From the NCBI GenBank assembly GCA_905221605.1, contig CAJNDS010002523.1:1418106-1461605 (forward strand): 43,500 nucleotides of DNA, in the 5' to 3' direction. Positions 33,515 to 43,500 of the stretch are shown here, piece after piece. A model generated the notes under the pieces. That model saw nothing but the letters and a program-made list of their open reading frames with translations, was not told the DNA's origin and did no database searches. Made by a program: the position numbers and the translations under genes. The DNA comes from Symbiodinium natans (Eukaryota > Sar > Dinophyceae > Suessiales > Symbiodiniaceae). Position 1 is the first letter of the stretch. Each line of letters begins with the position of its first letter.

Positions 33515-34035
33515 AAAAAGAACCAACAGAACAAGCCTGCGCAGCAAGAAGAAGCAGCAGACCAGAGAGCAAAGTGAGTAAAGTGAAAAGAAACAAAAGA
33601 AACATGCGACCTGGAGGGTGTTGACAAGCTACTGCCTGAAAAGCGGCAAGCCTCACAGCATTCAGCAACAAGCGAGCAATAGAAAAAAAAACTTGGTCTG
33701 CAATAAAGATCAATAAATAAAACTCTTGTTTCTTGCCAAGTCAACCTTGAGAGAGCCACAGTAGCACCACGCCACACAGAGCGGCCGACCAGAAAGCAGT
33801 CAAAAGGAGCATGCCGCACCACCTTCGGGACGGAGCGGGCAAGCAAGAGGTCATCAAGTAGTTTCCCCGCACGGCTGACAGGTGAGCGGCAAGCATAGGG
33901 CAGCCAAGACGAGCAGGCCGCACCACCAGCCTGATGGAGCGGCAACCAAAGAACCCCCAAAAGGCCAGGCCCGCACAACAGCATGCAGAGCGGGAAGTTT
34001 AAGGCAGTCAAGAGGAGCAGCCAGCACCAAAGAGA
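33515..34035 (-). repeat. repeat element X, copy 3, embedded in the AAC tract
   Basis: Closely matches copy 2 along its whole length, with a short deletion after GTTGACAAGCT and an added GTTTAAGGCAGTCAAGAGGA sub-unit, which copy 1 also has. Flanked on both sides by AAC repeats. Confidence 0.9.
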
Positions 34036-34384
34036 TACTGCATTTGTAATGCAATCAACAGCAACAACAACAGTGAGAACGACAGCAAGAACACACAACA
34101 ACAACAACAACAACAGCAACAACAAGAACAAGAAGGACACCAACTCCACAAGAATGCCACAACAACAACGACGACAAGGACAACAACACCCACAACAGCA
34201 AGAACAAGAACAAGAACAAGAACAAGAACAAGAACAAGAAGAATAACAAGAACAAGAAAATAACAAGAACAAACAATAATAAAAACAAGAACAACAAGAA
34301 TAACAAGAACAAGAACAGAACCAGAACAAGAACGACAACAACGACAACAACACCAGCAGTACCAACAACACCAACAACACCAAG

Positions 34385-34466
<82 letters not shown>

Positions 34467-34583
34467 GCAACAACAACAACGACAACGACGAACGACAACA
34501 ACAACAAGAACATCAACAACACCAACAACACTAAGAACGACACCAAGAACGACAACAACAACACAAACACCAACACCAACACC

Positions 34584-34704
<121 letters not shown>

Positions 34705-34706
34705 GC

Positions 34707-34758
<52 letters not shown>

Positions 34759-34790
34759 TCAACAGCAACAACAACAACAACAGCAGCAGC

Positions 34791-34822
<32 letters not shown>

Positions 34823-34902
34823 GAACAACAGCAGCAGCAACAACAACAACAACAACACCAACAGCAGCAAAAAGCATCAGCAACAAGAACAACAAGAACA
34901 AG

Positions 34903-34978
<76 letters not shown>

Positions 34979-35394
34979 GCAAGAACAACAAGAACAACAA
35001 GAACAACAAGAACAACAAGAACAACAAGAACAACAAGAACAACAGCAACAAGAACAACATCAGAAAAAAATTAAAATAAAAATAAATAAGAAAAGAACAA
35101 CAACAGCAACAACAACAACAACAACAACGAGAACAAGACCAACAACAAGAACAACAACAGCAAGGACCAGGACAACGACAACCACCACCACAACCGCAAC
35201 CACAACAACAACAACAACAACAACAACAACAGCAGCAGCAACAACAGCAAGAACAATAACATCGACAACGACAACAATCACGACCAGCAGAACAACAACA
35301 ATAATAAGAAAACCCAGCACAACCAAGAGTCAGAGATGGAAAGGATAACAAGAACGACAAAAGATAACAAATAAATGGCCGAAAGTGCTGGTAA

Positions 35395-35745
35395 GAAAAA
35401 GAACCAGGGCCCAAGCCACTGGCAAGAAAACGAGAACCAGGGCCCAAGCCGCTAGTGAGAAAGGGCTAGCAAAAAGAACCAGGGCCGAAGCCGCTGGCAA
35501 CAATAGAACCAGGGCCGAAGCCGCTTCTGACAAAGGGGTAGCAAAAAGAACCAGGGCCGAAGCCACTGGACAAAAAAAAAGAATCGGGCCACAAGCCACA
35601 AGACAAGGGTTACAAAAACAACCAGGGCCCAAGCCACTGGCAACAATAAGAACCAGGGCCGAAGCCGCTTCTGACAAAGGGGTAGCGAAAAGAACCAGGG
35701 CCAAAGCCACTGGTCACAAAAAAAGAATCGGGCCCGAAGCTGCAA
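35395..35745 (+). repeat. hairpin minisatellite (CCAGGGC-CNAA-GCC-N-CTGG), about 10 copies
   Basis: Copies begin at about 35,403, 35,433, 35,479, 35,508, 35,549, 35,585 (degenerate), 35,622, 35,654, 35,694 and 35,728 (degenerate). Each can fold into a 7-bp stem with a 4-base loop and one bulged base. The loop's second base (C, G or A) and the bulge vary most, while most stem bases are kept. The same word occurs 4-5 times per unit of the 16.5-20.4 kb satellite. Confidence 0.9.
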
Positions 35746-35952
35746 GACGAACAAGTGCAACCACAACCACAATCATAACAACAAGCACGACGAAAGGACA
35801 ACAATCGCAACAACAACCACCACGACGACAACAACAACAACTACAACAGCAACAACAAGAAGAACAACGACAACAACGACAACAACAACAACAAGAACAA
35901 GAACAAGAACAACAACAACAACAACAACCACAACAACAAGAACAAGAGCAAG

Positions 35953-36225
<273 letters not shown>

Positions 36226-36246
36226 GACAACGACAACGACAACAGC

Positions 36247-36302
<56 letters not shown>

Positions 36303-36341
<39 letters not shown>
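36303..36341 (+). repeat. (CAG)n run of about 13 units
   Basis: An uninterrupted CAG run closes the AAC tract and abuts the exon-like sequence at 36,345-36,375 (minus strand TWPSLADGMSLLTAL followed by poly-Ala). Confidence 0.9.
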
Positions 36342-36459
36342 GCGCAGTGAGCAGACTCATTCCGTCGGCCAGGCTCGGCCATGTACTACTAGTCAGATTC
36401 TCAGATTCTAAATTACACTTCCAACACAAATCGGACAATCTGCTCACTGCGTGCTTGGA

Positions 36460-37259
36460 GGGCACTTATTCGCCTTCCAGTTCTGGTCCAGCTCCAGCCA
36501 CCTCGATGTGGATGTGGCAGACTGCGATTCCGATGGTCGGGCACCAGTGGCAGAGGAGGATGCGCCAGCATCGCTCGGGCCGCTCGGGCTGCTCGGGCCG
36601 GCCACCTCCTGGTCTAATTCTAAGCAGTGTTCAGTCTTCATGAATGAAGGAGGCTGGGTTTACAAACCAGGTGCCCCTGGACAGAAACAATTCAACACAT
36701 ACTTGCCCATAAATTCCAGTGGCATTCTCGGGCAAGAAGTCGGACCACTTCACCTTGTTTCTGCCCGTCTTGCTGCCAGTGTCCTTCTCGGGCATGTCCT
36801 CAGCGACTTTGTCCACAAATTCCAAGCATGGGTGCTTAAATTTGTGTCCCTTGCAATTATTGCATCATATATATTGCAAGCACCCATATGTTTTAGATCC
36901 CTAGAAGCAAGGGTAAGGCATGCCAAGGGTGCATGGTTCCAACCTTACTTACAGTATCTGAGTCGGAATCAGTAGCTACTTCAGTCAGGCTTTTACATTT
37001 TCAGCAGGGCCACGGTGGCTGGCACCGATGCCGTATCTGCCGTGGGTGGCTGTGCTGCTGGCTCGGACACAGGAGCTGTGGCTGGCGCGGACGCAGGAGC
37101 TGTCGCTGGCTCAGACCCAGGAGCTGCGGCTGGCTCAGACCCAGAAGCTGTGGCTGGCTCGGACACAGGAGCTGCAGGTGCATCCTGTGCAGGTGGTGGT
37201 CCAGCAGGAGGCCCTGGGGGGCGTGCCCAGTAGGCAACGACGCCGAGCTCGGGCATATC
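36460..37259 (-). CDS. Pro/Ala-rich and charged exons of unknown gene G (3' part)
   Basis: Three exons are proposed. Exon 37,259-36,997 begins CAG|GATATGCCC and ends AAAAT|GTAAAAG. It reads DMPELGVVAYWARPPGPPAG, then about five 10-residue repeats of the form AP-V/G-SEPATA (37,055-37,175). Exon 36,834-36,703 ends at the classical CAA|GTATGT donor and reads VDKVAEDMPEKDTGSKTGRN, then KWSDFLPENATGIYGQ. Exon 36,608 to about 36,460 begins CCAG|GAGGTG, reads EVAGPSSPSGPSDAGASS and ends SRWLELDQNWKANK. The first junction is not phase-matched, so at least one border is wrong. It may continue to 36,345. Probably a disordered linker region. Confidence 0.5.
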
Positions 37260-37546
37260 CTGTCCGCAGTTTGTTTGCTTCACTCTGACTACTGAGATGC
37301 CAAGTGCATTCGGACAAAACCATGGCTTAGTGTCCTCATGTTCCGACCCCGAGAATAAGCAAAAGAACTCAGGTGACTGGTTCTCGTCGATGAGGGCCCC
37401 TTCGGTCCCTTAGCGAGTCCATTCCAGGCGGGTTAAGAGCTTCCTACCACTACTAACCAAACAATCAAATCATAAATAAATAGAATGTGACGAACTCCAG
37501 TCCAAGGACTGACCATTTCGGTCTTCTGGTAGTAGAAATTCTCTAC

Positions 37547-37955
37547 CTTTCGGGCAACCTTCACTTCGAGCCTCTCCACCTCCTCATCGGTCACGGCGTT
37601 GCGGATCTCTCCTTCAAGGCGTCAGTCTTAGGTCAGATTAACTTATTCACACCCTTCAGGTTTGCATGACTCTAGTCTTCCAAGCCGACCAGAATCCTGG
37701 AGACCTTGACCTTGAACCCAATTCAGAAGTCAACCTTCTGCTGTTTAAATGCCGAGGTTCGGGCACTCGCGAGCAACTTGAAGGTAAACTCGTGAAGATA
37801 TGCCCGAGCCACTGGGCCTTCCGCAGCCAGGCTCCACAGGTTGTACCAATGCACACGGTCCAACCGGAGCTCGTGCAGACACCAGCAGACATCGGTCAGA
37901 CGATTCCACAGGATGTCGAGGGGCACGGTCTCCTCATCATGCACGGTTTCGGCTT
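37547..37955 (-). CDS. two internal exons of unknown gene G
   Basis: The first follows CCTTAG|AA at 37,955 and reads AETVHDEETVPLDILWNRLT, then DVCWCLHELRLDRVHWYNLW, to about 37,740. The second, about 37,613-37,547, reads EIRNAVTDEEVERLEVKVAR and ends at AAAG|GTAGAG. The first is helical and Trp/Leu-rich; the second is short, acidic and coiled-coil-like. Exact inner borders are unresolved. No family was recognised. Confidence 0.45.
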
Positions 37956-38043
37956 CTAAGGCTTCATGTAGGGTACCCGGGAAGACAGAGGCAAACATCC
38001 ACGATGTGCTTTAAGAAAGACAAAGGGAACCGATGCGGTTGTC

Positions 38044-38348
38044 TCACAAAGCAATGGAAAAATGTTGCGTAACTTCCATGCCAAGTTGCGGGTGCATCGG
38101 GCACAGGTGGCGACTTGCTTGTCGGGTAGACGCTGACAAAGTCGCAGTGCTGCTCGCCTCAGAAAAAAAAGCAATTGTAGGTTTGGACTCATACTTTCCA
38201 AATCCATGCATAAAAGAAAAATATAATGTCAAAAACATGAATTCATTCTGCAGTGGGATTCGGAGCCATCGGACAATCTTGTGCGCGGCAAAGGTGGCCA
38301 TCCTGGAGAATGTCCCAGCCGGAGTGTCGGGCTTCCGCCAAAGCCGTC
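38044..38348 (-). CDS. two internal exons of unknown gene G, one Cys-rich
   Basis: The first follows TTTCAG|G at 38,348 and reads TALAEARHSGWDILQDGHLC, then RAQDCPMAPNP, ending near 38,270. The second starts near 38,160 after TTTTCTGAG|G and reads RAALRLCQRLPDKQVATCAR, then CTRNLAWK, with CARC and nearby Cys that could hint at a metal site. Borders are tentative. TGNCCGA words occur in both. Confidence 0.45.
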
Positions 38349-38542
38349 CTGAAATGAGCAGTGACAGTGAGTGCCATTGGGGGAGGGGGAGAGGTGCCAG
38401 TGTTCGGATTATTTATTACTTCCTTGTGAAGAGGGGGTCTCGGGCAGGCAGGATGTGCTGCGCCTTTTATAAATCCGAGGACTATTTAGTGCTGGTACTT
38501 TTTTAAGTGCATGCACATAAACAAAAAGCAGCAGAAATGCTC

Positions 38543-39023
38543 GCAAATTCATGCACTTGCAAGCCAGATTCGGACAAGCTGGGCCCCTGCTTTGAGCAGG
38601 CAAGAGTGGGCCTCTGGGTGAGGATGATCTGCGATGGCGAGCCAAGCCTTATATTGACAGGAAACCTTAAACTTTTAAATCAAACCCTCAACCCCACATA
38701 CTAAACCCTAATGAAACCTTTGCCAGCCAAGTCTCTACCCAACAGTCCATATCGGCCCAAGTGACCGTGAGGATCCAGGCTGCCTCCTTGAGGAGGGTCT
38801 TCAGGGCCTCTTTGACCTGGGACAGCAGCCGGCCCAAGTCTTCGGTACTAAAAAACTTCCAAAACTACCCGAAGTCCTTTATGTTGGAAACCTGGGAAAC
38901 CTTTGTGGGAAAACTTAACTGCCGATCAACTCCCAGTGACCAGTCGGTCAGCCCACTGCTGTTGACTGGAGTTGCGAGTGAAGATCTCCCGATCGGGGAA
39001 CACTTCGGGCACGTCTGGCCGAC
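38543..39023 (-). CDS. three internal exons of unknown gene G
   Basis: Exon 39,023-38,941 follows CCCAG|GTCGG. Its phase 0 reading is VGQTCPKCSPIGRSSLATPV; an alternative frame reads RPDVPEVFPDREIF. Exon 38,847-38,718 follows TTTTTTAG|T, ends AAAG|GTTTCA, and is strongly protein-like (EDLGRLLSQVKEALKTLLKE, then AAWILTVTWADMDCWVETWL). Exon 38,613-38,543 follows CACCCAG|A and reads RPTLACSKQGPSLSESGLQV. The intron 38,717-38,614 begins with degenerate TTTAGGG repeats. The exons are phase-compatible if the last uses a GA donor. The middle exon is the most certain; it looks like an amphipathic helical segment. Confidence 0.5.
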
Positions 39024-39340
39024 CTGGGATTTACACAAGTTGAGCTTTGTTCAGTGGGTTCGAGACCCTACAGCGCGGCCCCTGAATGTAAACGCGAAAC
39101 CTGCAACACCTTAGTGTGCTTCCTCCCAACAGCTGGAAACCCTGCAACCCACCCGGGTTTGGGCCACAACTCAGAAACCCTTCCCCAGTCCAAAGTGCCA
39201 ACGCGAGCCTTGAATTCAGGAGCTGCTACTCAAGGCAGAATATTCAATCTTGTAAGCTAGCATCGTGACGTTGAAATATAATATGGGTTCTCAATCAGAA
39301 TTCAACTACAGAGAATGAATGCACGTCCATGTGTTGTGAC

Positions 39341-39551
39341 CTGGAAGATGTGATATCCCAATTCCTTGGAAAACCATGTGCGACTCAAGTGACGAGGTAT
39401 GTGATCTCGAGCACGTGTCAGGCAGAAGTTGATGTACTGCCAGGGTGGCTGTCGGCGTGCCAGCACAAACTGGGATGGCGCTCGCTTCGGAGCCATTGAT
39501 GGATCGGCAATGTGACCCTCTTCTAGCAGATCATCCCAGTGCTTCTCACAT
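39341..39551 (-). CDS. internal exon of unknown gene G
   Basis: Acceptor AAAATCAG|A and donor TTCCAG|GTCACA bracket a 70-codon open segment. It reads CEKHWDDLLEEGHIADPSMA, then PKRAPSQFVLARRQPPWQYI, then NFCLTRARDHIPRHLSRTWF, then SKELGYHIFQ. It is basic and aromatic. No family was recognised. Confidence 0.55.
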
Positions 39552-40189
39552 CTGATTTTCAGGGTTGTGCTGGTTGGCTGCTGCTGGGGGCTAAGGTTTA
39601 CTCTGTCAGGGCTTGGGGCATTGTCTGGTCTGCATGGTCATGACTGCAAATTGCAGTGCACTCGACAGCCAAGCATCAATGCAGAAACATTTGCATGCAG
39701 CACAAAGCGCAACTGTCCTGGCTGCAAGCCAACGGGTGAGGGCAGGCCTTCGAGCTGCATGTCGACACCGGCGAGCCGTCGCACTGAATCGGTCAGGTCC
39801 TGTCAATGTGTCGCAAGTAGCATTGACAAGCTGCAACCCAAATCACATGCCAAGCACAAAGGTTTCCTTGCTTGTCGTTCAACATGGGGGACGACCTCGA
39901 CATTTAGATTTGCTCTCTCTTGAGGCACTTGCCCTTAGACTGATTCAGGGCCTAGGGATTGAAAAGTACAATGACAATCTTGTTCAAGTTGAACTGTGCA
40001 GGGGTCTTCAGGAAAGCCAGGCTTGAGAATTATTTTGTTGCTGGGTTTCTGGTCCTGGGCAGCATACAATACAGGTCCACCTCAGGGGAGGGTTTTTGCA
40101 CTTCGGGTTTCACTTCTCCAGCTGTCAGACATGGAAAGGCAGGTGAGAATTTAGTAAGGGACGTTTCTTTTGAACAGGCTCTGCCATCG

Positions 40190-40628
40190 GCCATAGGATC
40201 AGACGAGTCAGGCATCGGGCACACGTCTTCCTTCCGGAGGATGCGTCTGCTCGGGCAACTGGGGCCGTCGGTCCAGTGGTCCACGCCAAACGTACTCCTC
40301 TCACTGTCTGACTCACACATTTGCAAATATGAGTCGGCTCTAAACTGCAAACCAACCAAGATTTAGTCAAATCGAAAGAAACATAACTTGTTTCTTATTG
40401 TAATCGCCCAGGGTCGGCCACGGAGGAAGATTGCATGCTCAGGTCAAATTTCTTCTCAATCTCCTCAGCAGTCAACGCAGTAATCCTGCCGTAGGTGGCC
40501 AAATACCAGGCCAAGGCAATCTTCTTGCTGGCCTGGGTGGCACTACACAAGCGGAAGTACTCCTCGTGGCTCAGCTTGTCGTGCAAGTCGGGCAAGATGA
40601 CAAAGTCTTGGGAGTTCTTCCTCTGTTC
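40190..40628 (-). CDS. two exons of unknown gene G
   Basis: Exon 40,628-40,395 follows GGTTCAG|GAACAG and reads EQRKNSQDFVILPDLHDKLS, then HEEYFRLCSATQASKKIALA, then WYLATYGRITALTAEEIEKK, then FDLSMQSSS. It either stops at 40,395 or is spliced at TCC|GTGGCC near 40,420. Exon 40,344 to about 40,190 follows TTTGCAG|TTTAGA and reads ADSYLQMCESDSERSTFGVD, then HWTDGPSCPSRRILRKEDVC. If the stop is used, the exons from 42,078 to 40,395 are one gene and those below are another. Confidence 0.5.
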
Positions 40629-40708
40629 CTGAACCCAAGACAGTTACATAAATATACGCCTGGGGAAACCTTGACAGAAAAAAATTTGCTCAGTCAAGTC
40701 TCCTGTAC

Positions 40709-41501
40709 CAGCAGGCACAAGACCATTCCCTCGCCTGACTGCCGATCCAGCGATCCAAGCGCAACCTTCCGGTAGATGCCGGCCACCAGACGATAGTGGC
40801 TCCACTCGTGGACCTTGCAGGGCTGTTGGCTGGTGTCGTGCCCATGACCCTGCGGGTTCCACAGCACTTAAGACAAGAAGCCTATGAATAAAAAGCAGTG
40901 CAAGACTCAGCTTGGCTGCCAGGTTGACGTTCTCGGGTGCACGTCTATCGGGCAGAAAGTATGCAAAGCGAGGAACCGGAAGTCCGTCAAGCCCAATTCC
41001 AACCTGTCCATCCTGTCATGATTACTGAAACGACTTGAGTAGATCTCTCAGATGATGCCCATAAGACATGAATAGAAAACAGACATGTAGAAGAAAAAAC
41101 TTGACCATGTCGGGACGAAGCGCGGTGCCCAGGTAAAATGGAGGCATCTCGATGTTTTCTGGCTCCAAATGTGCCGGGAGTGCGGGGGCAGTAGCCACGG
41201 GCTCGGGCACTGTGTCAGGAATTGACATGCCAGAAACTGAGGACGACTCGGACTCAGTGTCCTGTCACTGTGCATCATACATTGCAGCTGTGCTCACATC
41301 TTCCTTAAGTAGGCATTACTTGGAAGGACAGCCTTCTGATTTTCATCGCGACATGGCACCTCCATTTCGGGCATGGCCGGTGATGCAGCAGGCTTTGGTT
41401 TGACCGATGTGCTAACCGGTTCGAGCTGGACCGCTGATGCAGCAGGCCCTGCTGTGCGCGGGCGGCTTGCCGATGCAATCTCCTGCGTCAGTTTGCGACG
41501 A
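40709..41501 (-). CDS. four phase-matched exons of unknown gene G
   Basis: Exons 41,501-41,333, 41,261-41,106, 41,003-40,920 and 40,849-40,709 join in phase 0, and the last joins the 40,628 exon in phase 0. Donors are GC, GT, GC and GT. Products in order: a Pro/Ala-rich linker (VSTSVKPKPAASPAMPEMEV); an acidic then Pro-rich piece (DTVPEPVATAPALPAHLEPE, PFYLGTALRPDM); a compact strand-rich piece (VGIGLDGLPVPRFAYFLPDR); and a globular piece (HDTSQQPCKVHEWSHYRLVA, GIYRKVALGSLDRQSGEGMV). None is a long ORF, so ORF scans miss most of them. Function unknown. Confidence 0.55.
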
Positions 41502-41614
41502 CTGACCAGAAAAACCTCAACTTCCTGAACTCACATACCTGCTCAGACTGAGGCACGACTGCCCTGCCAGGAATTGATCGGTCAGATAATATGGAGGCAG
41601 AGTCTTTGTCCTGA

Positions 41615-42078
41615 CTACAAAGGGCAAATGTGAGCTGCTTTGTCATACTTTATTTTGGGCAGAAAATCAGGATTGTCCTCCTCCGGCTCCGTCAATCTGG
41701 CTCGGACAGCAGCAGGAGCTTCGGCCTCTGCGTCGTTCGCGACAGGAGCATGCGCTGCTGGGGCCTCCAGGGGGTGCGGGCGGTGTTGGGGCAGCAGTGC
41801 CAGGACTGGGCTGTCGTTTGGCCCCTCTGGCGACCGTGTTATTGCATGTTCAGGGCTGTGTCTGTTAAATTCCGACACGCATTTTGATTTAAGAGGAAGC
41901 TTGAATACAGCGCAGGCCAAAGAAACCGCAAGAAAAGGAAGCCTACTACTGCATGTGAATCAATCAGAAAATTCCAGCCTTCGGGTAGAATGTCGGCGGG
42001 GGCTTCGGAGCCAGCCCTCTGGCCCTTCGCTTTTTTTGGCGATTGCTGTTTTCCTTGGCTTGCAGCTGCAGCTGACAT
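41615..42078 (-). CDS. probable first exons of unknown gene G
   Basis: An ATG at 42,078 (MSAAAASQGKQQSPKKAKGQ) opens an Ala/Lys-rich N-terminus to about 41,979. A second coding block (about 41,860-41,620) reads SPVLALLPQHRPHPLEAPAA, then an Ala-rich acidic stretch (NDAEAEAPAAVRARLTEPEE), then DNPDFLPKIKYDKAA. Junction phases between them were not resolved. Low-complexity, likely disordered. Confidence 0.45.
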
Positions 42079-42183
42079 GCTTGACACTGTCTTTTTGAAG
42101 TAATCAACACTGTGTTTAAACACAACCAGAAACTTTAAGTGTTAGAGTGATCCGGAGTCGTTTGGAGCAGTGTAGTTGGATCC

Positions 42184-42206
42184 CCGCCCCCGTCGGGCGG
42201 GGGCGG
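42184..42206. other. GC-rich perfect stem-loop (9-bp stem, 5-nt loop)
   Basis: CCGCCCCCG, loop TCGGG, CGGGGGCGG. It lies about 110 bp upstream (on the minus strand) of the first ATG of gene G at 42,078. It could be a structured 5' UTR or promoter-proximal element; function is unknown. Confidence 0.7.
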
Positions 42207-43285
42207 AAGCCATGGCCACCAATGTGGTGCAGGAAATCGGGCAAATGGCCTAAATTCTCTCAGTTGGGTCTCACTCACACCCTTGTTCTAAACAAGGCAA
42301 GCCTTCCATTTGTTTTTTTTTCAAGATCCTATGTGCCAAATTTCATGTCATGTCCTGGGGGAGTTGAAAGGTCTGGGTTTGGGTTTCATTGCTGAGTGTC
42401 GGCTCCTTTGGCTGCGGCACAAGGCAACCTCGAGCCAGAGGCTCGGTGCAGCCAGGGCGTCACTCGGGAAGGACAGGATTGCTCTTCGACACAAATGGAA
42501 TGTCATTGAAAACGAGTAAGTTCATACATGGATGGACAAGTTCAGGACAGTCAATGCGCACTGGTTTAAGGTTGGCTGCGCAAGAAAGACGACAAGCCTT
42601 GGCTCACTCCTAATCAAACACTCTCCGTGAAATGCTGCATGAACACGCATGTCGAAACAGCAAGTTCGTGTACTACAAGCAAGCATCCCCAGTCGCAGAC
42701 CCTATTCAACTGCAACCAGTCCTCTGAGCAGAGCTGGTATCTGCAAGCCGCAGAGTGAAGCAGCGGGCTGCCTCTGTGCTTTGGGCTTGGGGTGATGGAA
42801 AGGAAATGGTCTTGGTCGGGCACTCAATAAGCATACCCGATGAGAAACCACGATGGTCATGACCAAGCTACAGAAAGCCTGAAACCCAACTGAAATGAAA
42901 AACGAAACTGATCCTGGGGTGGCTCAGATCCGCAATGTCTTGTGTAGGACCAGTTGCTTATCAAGGCTATCGAGGCGGCTTCATTAACCTGGTACTAGAG
43001 TTCATGCATGTTACCAGCTTACTCTGACGAGTCGATCTCTGCCCATTCAGGTTGAGATTCCTGTTTACTCTCTTTGATTTGGTTGCATGCAAAGCAAAAT
43101 CCTGCCGGCCAAGCCCATGACGCACTCATCTGGTCCTCTGTCTGTCTGACCTCCCGTGTGAGGATTTTAGCGGGCAGGACTGATGAACAGCTGGTTTAGG
43201 CGGGAATCGGGCATTTTGCACTTTTCTTATTTTAAATCTCTAAAGCGCCAACAGCAAATGGCACCAATCGGGCAGGGTGCAGGCT
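42207..43285. other. no supported gene
   Basis: Several short ORFs but no splice-supported, protein-like frame. One TCGGGCA word lies near 42,817. No other feature was seen. Confidence 0.45.
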
Positions 43286-43289
43286 GCCG

Positions 43290-43322
43290 GGTTTAGGGTT
43301 TAGGGTTTAGGGCTTAGGGTTG
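43290..43322 (+). repeat. interstitial telomere-like (TTTAGGG)n run
   Basis: Three TTTAGGG units plus a CTTAGGG variant in tandem. Sequence continues normally beyond it, so it is internal, not a chromosome end. Confidence 0.9.
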
Positions 43323-43500
43323 CCATGGCAAAGACTGCCTTGTTTATGTTTGGAGACTGGAAGCTTGGGGAGCGGCCTTAGCCAAGAGAAAGAGTGTAAT
43401 CCCCAGCCCCGGAGAAGCAGGCAGCCAGCAGCAGCTTAGGGCAACCCGGCCCTCATGAGTGCTTAGGCTTGTTTCCAATTACTGTCATTCCGATTCTTCA

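Noticed and set aside
31070-34485. Cys/Leu-rich ORFs (up to 436 aa) through element X
   Set aside because: The frame is not preserved between copies, which differ by non-triplet indels, and much of the length is microsatellite.
43290-43322. Chromosome end
   Set aside because: Only about four TTTAGGG-type units, with ordinary sequence continuing on both sides.

Overview
The window looks like a stretch of nuclear DNA from a dinoflagellate, most likely a Symbiodiniaceae-type alga. Four observations support this. (1) Protein-coding sequence is cut into short exons by introns whose acceptors follow an AG|G pattern and whose donors are often GC or GA instead of GT. (2) Essentially all convincing exons lie on the minus strand, as in dinoflagellate unidirectional gene clusters. 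(3) Telomere-type TTTAGGG repeats occur internally. (4) A protein at 26.6-27.8 kb carries a 'WFAPPC ... VVENP' layout that I associate with a large dinoflagellate family. No tRNA, rRNA, CRISPR array or prokaryotic operon is visible. The organism is inferred, not proven.

Layout. 1-6,667: two neighbouring multi-exon minus-strand genes of unknown function; the second runs off the left edge. 8,459-16,435: four tandem paralogous minus-strand genes (called C, A, B, D here) of a family I do not recognise. Their intron positions match, and A and B are a recent tandem duplication at an offset of 1,667 bp. 16.5-20.45 kb: a satellite with a period of about 1,022 bp. 20.5-21.6 kb: a very long inverted ACT/AGT triplet repeat, a GT-rich tract and a perfect 30-bp palindrome. 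21.8-22.3 kb: an exon with two HxT motifs, possibly a 2H-phosphoesterase-like domain. 26.6-27.8 kb and 28.5-29.1 kb: two more minus-strand genes. 30.2-36.34 kb: a repeat-dominated region with three copies of a repeated element, about 3.7 kb of AAC-type microsatellite, and a hairpin minisatellite. 36.4-42.1 kb: a long series of small minus-strand exons. 43.3 kb: a short telomere-like run.

The most unusual signal is a short DNA word. TCGGNCA on the plus strand (TGNCCGA on the coding strand) occurs about 44 times in the first 6.7 kb by hand count, against fewer than 2 expected. It is almost always in one orientation, is concentrated in exons, and occurs in all three reading frames, so codon use alone does not explain it. 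The second is an imperfect-palindrome minisatellite (CCAGGGC-4-nt loop-GCC-N-CTGG) shared between the 1,022-bp satellite and a dense array 18 kb away.

Gene models were made by hand from ORFs, splice consensus and reading-phase bookkeeping. Models called 'phase-consistent' keep the frame across every junction stated. No function beyond weak motif inference can be given for most genes, so I cannot say how they work together.
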